DNA of 64,000 nt, from NCBI GenBank assembly GCA_017428785.1, contig JAFRQD010000011.1, forward strand, positions 1 through 64,000, written 5' to 3'. This stretch comes from Bacteroidaceae bacterium (GTDB taxonomy: Bacteria; Bacteroidota; Bacteroidia; Bacteroidales; Bacteroidaceae). Under the pieces are notes generated by a model, which saw nothing but the letters and a program-made list of their open reading frames with translations, did not search any database and was not told where the DNA came from. This document shows, piece after piece, positions 1 through 7,598 of the stretch. Each line of letters opens with the position of its first letter. Positions within the stretch are counted from its first letter, which is position 1. The translations under genes were made by a program, and so were the position numbers.

Positions 1-72
1 AAGAAAATAAGAGAATAAGAAAATAAGAAAACCGTTTCACGTTCCTCCCTCAAAATTCTTAATTCTTCATTC
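1..72. repeat. Simple AT-rich repeat stretch downstream of purA
   Basis: The stretch holds repeated AGAAAATAAG-like words followed by copies of TTAATTCTTCAT. Such low-complexity runs recur in gaps of this window (near 1920, 13500, 26640 and 38455). The last three codons and the stop of purA (Met-Lys-Asn-stop) are themselves written in this repeat. No gene is seen here. Confidence 0.6.
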
Positions 73-1353
73 TTAATTCTTCATTTGACGCGTAATCGTT
101 TGCTCGCGGTCTGGACCTACACTGACGATGGTGATGGGTGTGCTGGTGGCCTTTTCGATGTAGGCGATGTAGTCCTTCAAAGCTTTGGGGAACTGGCTCT
201 CGCTGGTCATTTGTGTGAGGTCGGTCTGCCAACCTGGCAATGTCTCATAGACTGCCTGCCAACCCTCTGTGTCATAGGGCATCTCGTCGGTCGTGACGCC
301 ATTCTTTGTGTACTTCGTGCAGACCTTAATCTCCTTGAAATCATCGAGCACGTCGCTCTTCATCATGATGAGTTGTGTTACGCCGTTTATCATGATGGCA
401 TAGCGCAGAGCCACCAGGTCGAGCCATCCGCAGCGACGGTTTCTGCCTGTCACAGCACCATATTCGTGACCTATCTCGCGTATCTTGTCGCCTGTTTCGT
501 CGAAGAGCTCAACGGGGAAAGGTCCGCTGCCGACTCTTGTTGAGTAAGCCTTGAAGATGCCGAACACCTCGCCGATACTTTTGGGTGCCACGCCAAGACC
601 AGTGCATACGCCGCCGCTCACCGTGTTGGATGACGAGACATAGGGATAGGTGCCGTGGTCGATGTCGAGCATCGTGCCTTGAGCGCCTTCTGCCAGCACA
701 TTCTTGCCTTCCTTCAGGGCTTTGCCAAGTTCAATCTCTGTGTCGGTAAGAGGGAACTGACGCATATATTCGATACCTTGCATCCAAAGCTTTTCCTCTT
801 CCGTGATGTCGTAGTCGGTATAGTTGAGGTCGCGAAGCGTCTGCTCATGGCGTGCTTTGAGGGTGTTGTACTTCTCTTCGAAGTTCTCGAGGATGTCGCC
901 CACACGAAGGCCTGTTCTGCTGGCTTTCTCGCTATAGGTGGGGCCGATGCCTTTGCCTGTGGTGCCTACTTTGTTTTTGCCCTTGGCTGCCTCGTAAGCA
1001 CGGTCGAGCACTCTGTGTGTGGGCAGAATGAGGTGTGCACGCTTGCTGATATGCAGACGGCTCTTGAGGTCGTAGCCAGCTTCCTCCAGCTCTTTCGCCT
1101 CCTGCATGAAGAGGTCGGGAGCAATCACACAGCCGTTGCCTATGATGTTGAGCTTGCCTTCATCGAAGATGCCGCTCGGAATGCTGCGGAGCACGAACTT
1201 CTTTCCCTCGAAGATGATGGTGTGGCCTGCATTCGGACCGCCTGCAAAGCGAGCCACTATGTCGTAACGAGGCGTGAACACATCCACAACCTTTCCTTTC
1301 CCTTCGTCGCCGAAAACGATGCCCAGCAAGGCATCAACTTTACCTTTTCCCAT
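73..1353 (-). CDS. purA: Adenylosuccinate synthetase
   Basis: It joins IMP and aspartate using GTP to give adenylosuccinate, the first committed step from IMP to AMP, in the cytoplasm. The 426-residue length is normal for the family. The N-terminal loop GDEGKGK (15-21) with the catalytic Asp, GPNAGHT (39-45) with the catalytic His, and the GTTGKGIGP segment near 130 are all visible. ATG at 1353 lies 9 bases after the stop of the Fur-family gene, so the two are probably one transcript with the regulator first. No promoter is seen between them. The extreme C-terminus is encoded by a simple repeat, which looks harmless. Confidence 0.97.
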   Translation of the reverse strand: MGKGKVDALLGIVFGDEGKGKVVDVFTPRYDIVARFAGGPNAGHTIIFEGKKFVLRSIPSGIFDEGKLNIIGNGCVIAPDLFMQEAKELEEAGYDLKSRLHISKRAHLILPTHRVLDRAYEAAKGKNKVGTTGKGIGPTYSEKASRTGLRVGDILENFEEKYNTLKARHEQTLRDLNYTDYDITEEEKLWMQGIEYMRQFPLTDTEIELGKALKEGKNVLAEGAQGTMLDIDHGTYPYVSSSNTVSGGVCTGLGVAPKSIGEVFGIFKAYSTRVGSGPFPVELFDETGDKIREIGHEYGAVTGRNRRCGWLDLVALRYAIMINGVTQLIMMKSDVLDDFKEIKVCTKYTKNGVTTDEMPYDTEGWQAVYETLPGWQTDLTQMTSESQFPKALKDYIAYIEKATSTPITIVSVGPDREQTITRQMKN

Positions 1354-1362
1354 ATCTGTAGT

Positions 1363-1863
1363 TTATTGTTGTCTCATTTGTTTTAATAACTTGTTCCTTC
1401 TCGCTTCCTGCCGTTTCTTGGCCTGACACTTGCGGCAAAGTCCATAGATGTAAAGCAACTTGTCCTCTATGCCGAAGTATCGGATATTCAGGTTCTGCAG
1501 GGCAAGTTTTGCAGTGCCAGTCGATACCTTTGTGATGGTGTTGCACTGGTGGCAGATGGTGTAAGCCTTTGGGTTGCAATCCGTTCTCATCTCGTAGTGC
1601 GCAGCGGTGGCAAGCGGGTGCTTGATGGCCAGACCAGCGTCGCAGAAGAGTTCCATCGTGTTGAAGAGCGTAGCTCTGCTTACCTGGAACTTGGCATGCT
1701 CCTTCATGAGTAGCGTGAGCATTTCTATGTTGAAGATGCCATCAGCAAGCCCAGCCACACGCAGAATCTCGTATCTCTCGGGAGTCTTGCGCATAGCCTT
1801 TTCCATCATATATTGCGTCAGTCTGTCGTGCAATGATGCCAGTGGCTGTTGCTTCTTGTCCAT
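1363..1863 (-). CDS. Fur-family transcriptional regulator
   Basis: Predicted metal-responsive repressor of 166 residues. An N-terminal winged helix carries a Fur-like recognition region (SRATLFNTMELFCDAGL). The C-terminal half has two Cys pairs, CHQC and CRKC, the usual structural zinc site, then a Lys/Arg-rich tail. I chose ATG at 1863 over an upstream in-frame TTG at 1869 because a TACCTTTG element lies only 10 bases before the ATG. It is upstream of purA in an apparent operon, which is an unusual partner. Whether it senses iron, zinc or peroxide cannot be told from the sequence. Confidence 0.85.
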   Translation of the reverse strand: MDKKQQPLASLHDRLTQYMMEKAMRKTPERYEILRVAGLADGIFNIEMLTLLMKEHAKFQVSRATLFNTMELFCDAGLAIKHPLATAAHYEMRTDCNPKAYTICHQCNTITKVSTGTAKLALQNLNIRYFGIEDKLLYIYGLCRKCQAKKRQEARRNKLLKQMRQQ

Positions 1864-1873
1864 ATCCAAAGTG

Positions 1874-1906
1874 CAAAGGTAGATAAAAATCCTGAATTAC
1901 ATGCAA
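1874..1906 (-). promoter_or_regulatory. Predicted promoter for the fur-like gene and purA
   Basis: On the minus strand TACCTTTG (1874-1881) fits the Bacteroidetes -7 element TAnnTTTG exactly. A TTG (1904-1906) lies 22 bases upstream as a possible -33 element. The -7 box ends 10 bases before the ATG, so the mRNA leader would be only a few bases long. Confidence 0.55.
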
Positions 1907-2010
1907 GTCGGATAAAGAAAAAGAGTTAAGAGTTAAGAATTAAGAGTGAAGAAACTTATTCTCCGCCTTTTCTTTCTCTCATTTTCTCGTTTTTCATTTT
2001 TACTTTACTC

Positions 2011-2105
2011 TTGTGTGCTTCTTGAAATGAAGGTTGCGTATGCAGATTTGCAGGTTGCGTTTCTTCAGTCACAAGCGGCATTTCTTCATTTGCAGGTTGC
2101 GTACA
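2011..2105. repeat. Tandem 21-bp repeat array (locus 1)
   Basis: The word GGTTGCGT occurs at 2032, 2053 and 2095, with a diverged copy at 2074, giving a 21-bp period. TTTGCA precedes several copies. A weak further unit starts at 2011. It lies in the 389-base gap between the AlkD-like gene end and the fur-like gene start. The rest of the gap holds AAGAGTTAAGAATTAAG-type simple repeats and no gene. This is the only array with 21 rather than 22 bp. Confidence 0.7.
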
Positions 2106-2252
2106 GATTATTTAAAGCGGAATGAGCGAAAAGACGAAAGGCGGCAAATCAAAATGCAGTAGGGGAGAAGGAAATATGCCGAGTGCTGCTTCCATATTCT
2201 CTTCCAAATAAGATAACATTCAGAAAGGCAGGCGGTTGTAAACCTGGTTGCC

Positions 2253-2795
2253 TCAGTCCTTCAGAGCTTCTTTGAGTGATTGAATGGCTTTCCTGAGGTG
2301 AAGATTTGCCTTCGGAAGCATCCTTGCCGTGCAATCCTCGATGGATTCAGCTTCCTTTTGCTCCAGTACTGTACCCTTTATGAGCAGGTGCCTCATGCAA
2401 AGGCAGGCACAAACAGAGGGTAGGGGCTTTGCTTCCTTGAGCCAGCTTAGGCAAGTCTCCTTGGCGTGCTTGGTCTTGGAGAGCAGCAGCATTGCCATGA
2501 CTTGTGCCTCTTCGGCAGTGAGCATTTCTTCTGCCCAGATTCCTGACGCTTCGTCGGTAAAGGCATCTACAGGCATCAGCATAATGGCCAAAAGCCTTGT
2601 CTCGCGGATGTTCTGCTTCCATAGTCGCTGGGCAAGGTTTGCATCCTGGGGGAACTCTGCGGCAATGCTTTGAAGCCTCGGCAGCTCAACGCCAAAGATG
2701 AGTTTGAAAGGCATTCCAGCTTCTCTCATCCTTGCAGAAAGGATGCCGTTCATGCTTGCACGCAGCTCTTTCTTGATGTCGAGTTCGTCGCTCAT
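2253..2795 (-). CDS. DNA alkylation repair protein, AlkD-like
   Basis: A 180-residue, mostly helical protein resembling the short AlkD/HEAT-repeat DNA alkylation repair proteins of Bacteroidetes. The N-terminus (ELRASMNGILSARMREAG, then GVELPRL) and the WKQNIRETRLLAIML segment are typical. AlkD relatives bind and excise alkylated bases in the cytoplasm. I did not verify catalytic residues, and activity could be lost in this short form. Its ATG overlaps the DPP III stop by four bases (ATGA), so it is the last gene of the GDPD-AraC-DPP III operon. Confidence 0.65.
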   Translation of the reverse strand: MSDELDIKKELRASMNGILSARMREAGMPFKLIFGVELPRLQSIAAEFPQDANLAQRLWKQNIRETRLLAIMLMPVDAFTDEASGIWAEEMLTAEEAQVMAMLLLSKTKHAKETCLSWLKEAKPLPSVCACLCMRHLLIKGTVLEQKEAESIEDCTARMLPKANLHLRKAIQSLKEALKD

Positions 2796-4780
2796 AAGGT
2801 TCTGTATTCTTGGCTGTAATGAAGCATCTGTTCGTCGTATGCTTCATCGTAGGAAATGCTTACGTCCATGATGTTTCCTTCCGCATCTTTGATGAGTTCG
2901 TACTTAGGATTGACGAAGCCTTTGTAGGGAGCAAGGTTGAGTTTCCGATAGCGTTCTCTTATTTCTTTGTGCAGCATCGTGTCGAGTTTGATGCCGTAGT
3001 TCTCCACAAGATGTCTGGCGGCCTCGTAATCGCCTTCGCTCTTGATGCGCTGCACCTCCGCAAGCAATTCTCCAAAAGCCTTTCTGAGAAGCGGATAGTC
3101 TGTGACGAGGACATAATGCTTGCCATCTTTCCTTGTGATATGCAGTGCCTCGGGATAGTGTTCGAGCACCCATCTGCTGATGAGCGCCCTGTTGCGCATG
3201 TGTGCTTCCTCTATCTGATGCCCTTCTTCTATGCGAACCATTTGTGTCAGCAAGCCGTTCAGCAAGTAGCTGTAATACTGTGCCTTGTATGCCTCGCTGT
3301 TAGGCGTCAGGCCCAGTTCCACGAGCTTCGGGTCAGCAATGTAATAGAGGCCGAAGAGGTCTGCTCTGGCTTCCTCGATTGTGCTGCCGTAAGCCTTGAG
3401 TGCATCAGCATCCACACCAGGTAAGAGCTGGCCGCTTCCATGCCCAAGACACTCGTGAAGGTCTGTGTGGAGCTCGTCGCAAACATCTCCATAAAGGTCG
3501 AGAAGTTGTTTTGTTTTCTCGTCTATGACAAACTCTTCGCGCATTCCAGAGCCCTTTGCTGCCAGATTGTAAGCATGTGTGAGGTTGGCTATGGTGACGC
3601 TCTTGCTGCCGTGTTCAGCCCTAATCCAATCGCTGTTAGGCAGGTTTATGCCGATGGCACTGCTTGGGTAGAAGTCGCCGCCAAGCATCGCAGCACTGAT
3701 GACCTTTGCACTCACGCCCCGACATTGTTTCTTCTTGAAGCGCTCGTCCACAGGGGAGTGATTCTCAAACCATTGTGCATTGTCGCTTAATGCTTTTGTG
3801 CGACGTGTTGCATCGTGGTCGATGATGTTGACATAGCCTTCCCAACTGGCTTTCAAACCAAGCGGGTCACCATAAACTTCTGTGAATCCATTGGTGAAGT
3901 CAATCTCTCCTTCGGTATCCTGAACCCATAGGATAGCATATTCATCGAAAGTCTTCAGGTCGCCTGTCTCGTAGAACTCTGTGAGTTTGTCTATGACGAG
4001 CCGTTGCCTGTCGTTTTCCGCATATTGACGAGCCTTGCCGAGCATATCACAAATGCGCTCAAGAGCATTTCCATAAAGACCTCCTATGCGCCAGACATTC
4101 TCGCAGAGAGAGCCATCTTCCTTGCGCTCCAGGCGACTGTTCAAGCCCAGCATCGGAGGCCTGTTAGCGTCTGCTTTGCTCTTCAGGTCTGCATAGAAAG
4201 CCTCAGCCTCGGCTTGCGTGATTCCTTGTGCATAGTAGTTGCAGGCAGAAGTGAGCAGCAAATCCTCGCCATCAGCTTGATTCACACGCTTTGGCATCAC
4301 TTCGGGATTGAAGATGAGCTCCACTATTGTTGACAACGGACAACGGACAATTGACAACGGATTCTGTAGTCCTTCGTCTGTTTTTGCGCTCCAATTGGTG
4401 CTCAGACGCTTCGTGGAGGTCTGTAGTCTTTCGACGAACCACTCCTTGCTGAAGCCTGGCTGGAACTTCTGATAACTGTAGTGATGATGTATGCCGTTGG
4501 AGAACCACACACGCTTCATATAGACCTTAAATGCCTGCCAGTCAGCATTGTCATCAGGTCCGTCGTAATGTGTGTAGATGGTTTCCAGCGCTTCTCTGAG
4601 CTGAAGTCCGAATTGACAGTTCTGATCCCAAAGAATATCTCTGCCCAAGAGAGCGGCTTCCGACAGGTAATAGACAAGCAACTTCTGCCTGAGGGGCAAC
4701 TGAGCAAAACCAGGTACCTCATAGCGAAGCAGCTGAAGGTCGGCAAAACGCTCCTGCAAAGTGTCGAAAGCGTGCGCCAT
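2792..4780 (-). CDS. Dipeptidyl-peptidase III (M49 zinc peptidase)
   Basis: It releases dipeptides from peptide N-termini. The zinc motif HECLGH is at 442-447, the six-residue HExxGH form specific to family M49, and the third ligand lies in EEARAD near 469-474. The Cys variant of the motif is the one known from Bacteroides. The 662-residue length is typical. No signal peptide is visible, so it is probably cytoplasmic. Residues about 139-152 (NPLSIVRCPLSTIVE) are encoded by a simple repeat (4327-4362) normally found between genes and look like an insertion. ATG at 4780 overlaps the AraC-type stop by one base. Confidence 0.92.
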   Translation of the reverse strand: MAHAFDTLQERFADLQLLRYEVPGFAQLPLRQKLLVYYLSEAALLGRDILWDQNCQFGLQLREALETIYTHYDGPDDNADWQAFKVYMKRVWFSNGIHHHYSYQKFQPGFSKEWFVERLQTSTKRLSTNWSAKTDEGLQNPLSIVRCPLSTIVELIFNPEVMPKRVNQADGEDLLLTSACNYYAQGITQAEAEAFYADLKSKADANRPPMLGLNSRLERKEDGSLCENVWRIGGLYGNALERICDMLGKARQYAENDRQRLVIDKLTEFYETGDLKTFDEYAILWVQDTEGEIDFTNGFTEVYGDPLGLKASWEGYVNIIDHDATRRTKALSDNAQWFENHSPVDERFKKKQCRGVSAKVISAAMLGGDFYPSSAIGINLPNSDWIRAEHGSKSVTIANLTHAYNLAAKGSGMREEFVIDEKTKQLLDLYGDVCDELHTDLHECLGHGSGQLLPGVDADALKAYGSTIEEARADLFGLYYIADPKLVELGLTPNSEAYKAQYYSYLLNGLLTQMVRIEEGHQIEEAHMRNRALISRWVLEHYPEALHITRKDGKHYVLVTDYPLLRKAFGELLAEVQRIKSEGDYEAARHLVENYGIKLDTMLHKEIRERYRKLNLAPYKGFVNPKYELIKDAEGNIMDVSISYDEAYDEQMLHYSQEYRTL

Positions 4781-5310
4781 TACTTCTTCGTGCTCTTCCT
4801 CTTCGAGGTGACTTTCTTTGGCTTTCTGCCTCTCTTCTTGGGCGCAGCTTTCTTGACTGTCTTCTTTTTCCTTGGGGCAGGCTTTGGCTTTGGCTCTGCT
4901 CCAAACAGCTTCCTATATTCTTTAGGTGTTATTCCGCAGATACGAAAGAATGTGGCATAGAAGCTCTGACGCGTAGTGAAGCCCACATTGATGGCAATGT
5001 CTTCCATCTTCATGTCTGCGAAGTTGGCATCCTGAAGCATGTACTTTGCCTCCTGGATACGCATTGTGCCTACCATTTCCGAGTAGTTCTGCTGGAATCG
5101 CAGGCTGACAACAGCGCTGATGTAACGCATGTTTATGCCGAGCTCGTCTGCCAAGAGTTTCGCCGAATAGTTCGGGTCGCGATACTTCTTCTCGATGAGT
5201 AGCTTTGTGATGATTTTCTTCGAGATATCGTCCACCAGCTCTGGCGTGATGGAACTCTTGTATGAGGAGGCAACCTTCTTCTCCTTTTTCTCTGTGATGT
5301 TGTATTTCAT
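4780..5310 (-). CDS. AraC-type DNA-binding protein with histone H1-like tail
   Basis: A 176-residue protein with one AraC-family double helix-turn-helix (about 45-135; ending in GFTTRQSFYATFFRICGITPKEYRK) and no obvious effector domain. The last 38 residues are 20 Lys/Arg with Pro and Ala spacers, including an AT-hook-like RGRKP. This resembles eukaryotic H1 or bacterial H1-like tails. The combination suggests a sequence-specific protein that also grips DNA non-specifically. It sits between the glycerophosphodiesterase gene (18 bases upstream) and DPP III (1-base overlap). Targets are unknown; a nucleoid role is inference. Confidence 0.8.
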   Translation of the reverse strand: MKYNITEKKEKKVASSYKSSITPELVDDISKKIITKLLIEKKYRDPNYSAKLLADELGINMRYISAVVSLRFQQNYSEMVGTMRIQEAKYMLQDANFADMKMEDIAINVGFTTRQSFYATFFRICGITPKEYRKLFGAEPKPKPAPRKKKTVKKAAPKKRGRKPKKVTSKRKSTKK

Positions 5311-5328
5311 TCCTTGTTAACTATTGAT

Positions 5329-6081
5329 TCATTTACGATTTAGCATTTTGTCGGGGTCGTTTGTCGTGATGATGTCGATGCCTTTTGTCTCAGCCCAACG
5401 GCGCAGTTCCTCTTCGCCATCCACGGTCCACACATTGACTTCCAGCCCGAGCTTCTTGGCTTCTTCGGGCCATTCGGGGTGTTTCTCGAAGGTTTTCGCG
5501 TTGTAGTCGATGCCTGTCCACCCTAAATCCTTTACTTCTTGAGGTGTGAGGTCGCCGTTCAGGAAAGCCACCTTTGCCTTGGGTGCCAGTTCGTGGACAC
5601 GCTTGCAGGCTTGTTTGCTGAAGGAGATGTAATCCGTTCTGTCTGCAAGGCCAAGCATGTTGACAAGCTCCACAGACAATTCGGAAATCATATTGTCACG
5701 CTTGGCATTACGATGGGGCTTGATTTCGAATATCAGTCGGCATTGAGGCCAGCGCAGAGCCTCTGTGAGGTATTGCTGAAGGGTAGGGATGAACTCGCCA
5801 TTCTTCAAGCGGATGTTCATCAATGTGGCATAGGTCGTGTCCTCTATGCGAATGCCTTCAACCGTAGCGTCGTGAAAGACAACGGGCACTCCGTCCGCAG
5901 TCAGCCATACATCGAACTCGCTGCCCCAACAGCCAATCTCTGCCGCTTTTTGGAACGAGGCGATAGAATTCTGTGCACTTCCCTCGGTCCGCCAGAAGCC
6001 GCGATGTGCCACGATATGTGGTTGAGCCAGACAGGTCAGACCGCAAAAAACAAAAAGTAATGAAATCAGATTTCTTTGCAT
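5329..6081 (-). CDS. Glycerophosphodiester phosphodiesterase, exported
   Basis: It hydrolyses glycerophosphodiesters to glycerol-3-phosphate and an alcohol. The GDPD signature HRGFWRTEGSAQNS follows the signal peptide, and EFDVWLTADGVPVVFHD holds the metal-binding Glu/Asp and the catalytic His. EIKPH and the C-terminal VNVWTVD strand are also typical. ATG at 6081 gives a clean signal peptide (MQRNLISLLFVFCGLTCLAQ), which the ATG at 6141 would bury. It is first in an operon with the AraC-type, DPP III and AlkD-like genes. Confidence 0.9.
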   Translation of the reverse strand: MQRNLISLLFVFCGLTCLAQPHIVAHRGFWRTEGSAQNSIASFQKAAEIGCWGSEFDVWLTADGVPVVFHDATVEGIRIEDTTYATLMNIRLKNGEFIPTLQQYLTEALRWPQCRLIFEIKPHRNAKRDNMISELSVELVNMLGLADRTDYISFSKQACKRVHELAPKAKVAFLNGDLTPQEVKDLGWTGIDYNAKTFEKHPEWPEEAKKLGLEVNVWTVDGEEELRRWAETKGIDIITTNDPDKMLNRK

Positions 6082-6100
6082 TGTAATATGTTTTTTGTTG

Positions 6101-6108
6101 CAAAGATA
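6101..6108 (-). promoter_or_regulatory. Predicted -7 promoter element for the GDPD operon
   Basis: TATCTTTG on the minus strand matches TAnnTTTG exactly and lies 19 bases before the ATG at 6081. No good TTG is seen at the -33 position. The 22-bp array begins about 90 bases upstream. Confidence 0.5.
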
Positions 6109-6195
6109 TAAAATAATATGATACGAGACGAAGAAGTTCAAGAAAAAATGTTCATTTTAACTTTAATCGCAATCTCGCTGGCAGAAGCATGGATA

Positions 6196-6376
6196 ACCGG
6201 CTCGCGTGATGTTTGCAAAATCCACACGAGAACTTTGCAAAATCCACACGAGAACTTTGCGAAATCCACACGTGAACTTTGCGAAATCCACACGTGATGT
6301 TTGCCAACTACACACGTTAAGTTTACAAACCAGCCACGTTAAGTTTACAAACTAGCCACGGTTAGTTTGAGAATTC
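6196..6376. repeat. Tandem 22-bp repeat array (locus 2), running into tilS
   Basis: Eight units have their CACGTG-like core at 6203, 6225, 6247, 6269, 6291, 6313, 6335 and 6357, a period of exactly 22 bp. Between the cores lies a TTTGCAAA-like palindrome about 11 bp away. Cores change along the array: CGCGTG, CACGAG (twice), CACGTG (twice), CACGTT (twice), CACGGT. The last one and a half units lie inside the tilS coding end and supply its stop codon. The array fills the gap between tilS and the GDPD promoter. Confidence 0.9.
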
Positions 6377-7598
6377 GCTTAGTGTTTTCTGTAATTCTAT
6401 ATCGATTGTCGCTGCGATGACCAATAAGCCAGATGATGTCGTCGCCGCATGTGGCCACAAATGTCTCTGCCTTCTCCAGGCGATTTATCTTGCGGTCTGT
6501 CAGGTAATCACTTACCAACTTCCTTCCCCTCATGCCGAATGGCACAAAAGCATCGCCTTCTCGGACAAGACGGACTTCAATTGGGTTTGTCAGCAAATCA
6601 GCATCGAAGTAGGCGACATTCGGCCCCTGTTCTTGCATAGAAGACACAATCTCTTGCTTGATTTGTGGTTTATGAAGGGGTAGGGAGCAGGGAGACAAGA
6701 GCAGGAAATTGCGGTCACGAAGGACTTTGTGGCTATTGGAAATCCACATCTTGCCGACTTCACTCCGTGAGGCACTCTGCATCTCCTCTTCCTGAGCCTG
6801 ATTAAAGCCCTTGCCTGCAAGCCATTCGTGGAGCAAAGTGCGAGAGGAAAGGGCATTCAAAGGGAAAGCATCTGGCTTGATGTCCAGCTCCTTGAAAGCC
6901 GTTTCTATACCTTTTATATAATAAGGAAGGCTTTGTCGTACATTATCACATGCAAGGCAAAGGTGCTCGACGGCTGAGGGATTGATGCCTTGAAGCAAGG
7001 GAATCAGGTCGAGACGAATGCGATTCCTGAGCGCGATTCGTTCGGAATTGGTACTGTCTGTCACGAAGGATTGCCCACGACTCTTGAGGTATTGGAGGAT
7101 TTCTTCCCGACTCAAGCAAAGAAGAGGACGGATAATGCCATCATGCTTCGCTTGCATACCAGCCAAACCACGCAATCCGGTGCCACGAAGAAGGTTAAGA
7201 AGCAGTGTCTCTACTTGGTCGTCGCGATGATGAGCCACAGCGATGCAAGCTGCCTTCCTTGCTTTCATCTCCTCTCGAAACCAGTCATAACGAAGGTCGC
7301 GAGCAGCCATCTCGATGCTTATTCCATGTTCTTTTGCCACTTCCTCTGTATTGAAATGACGCACAGACAAGGGCACATCTTGCTCTTTGCAAAGTTCCTC
7401 GACAAAAGATTGGTCGCGAAAAGACTCATCGCCCCTCAAATGGAAGTTGCAATGTAAAGCCTCAAGCTTGTAGCCAAGTTCCTTCATAATAAGCAATAGA
7501 GCAGTGGAATCGGCTCCTCCGCTTAAGGCAATAAGAATCAGCGACTCGCTTTCAAGCCCAATTTCACGTTCGATGTATGTGCGTACTTTCTCTGTCAT
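6345..7598 (-). CDS. tilS: tRNA(Ile)-lysidine synthetase
   Basis: It changes C34 of the tRNA-Ile CAU anticodon to lysidine with ATP and lysine. The PP-loop SGGADST sits near residue 26-32, and the DDQVETLLLNLLRGTGLRGLAGM segment is typical. The C-terminal KLVSDYLTDRKINRLEK region matches the TilS C-domain; 417 residues is usual. ATG at 7598 overlaps the recN stop (ATGA). The last residues (LTVASL) and the stop codon are encoded by repeat units of the adjoining 22-bp array, so the native C-terminus may have been overwritten. Confidence 0.94.
   Translation of the reverse strand: MTEKVRTYIEREIGLESESLILIALSGGADSTALLLIMKELGYKLEALHCNFHLRGDESFRDQSFVEELCKEQDVPLSVRHFNTEEVAKEHGISIEMAARDLRYDWFREEMKARKAACIAVAHHRDDQVETLLLNLLRGTGLRGLAGMQAKHDGIIRPLLCLSREEILQYLKSRGQSFVTDSTNSERIALRNRIRLDLIPLLQGINPSAVEHLCLACDNVRQSLPYYIKGIETAFKELDIKPDAFPLNALSSRTLLHEWLAGKGFNQAQEEEMQSASRSEVGKMWISNSHKVLRDRNFLLLSPCSLPLHKPQIKQEIVSSMQEQGPNVAYFDADLLTNPIEVRLVREGDAFVPFGMRGRKLVSDYLTDRKINRLEKAETFVATCGDDIIWLIGHRSDNRYRITENTKRILKLTVASL

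Noticed and set aside
6196..6376. Tandem repeats as a CRISPR array
   Set aside because: The period is only 22 bp, with no unique 25-40-base spacers, and no cas genes lie in the window. The same holds for the other twelve arrays.
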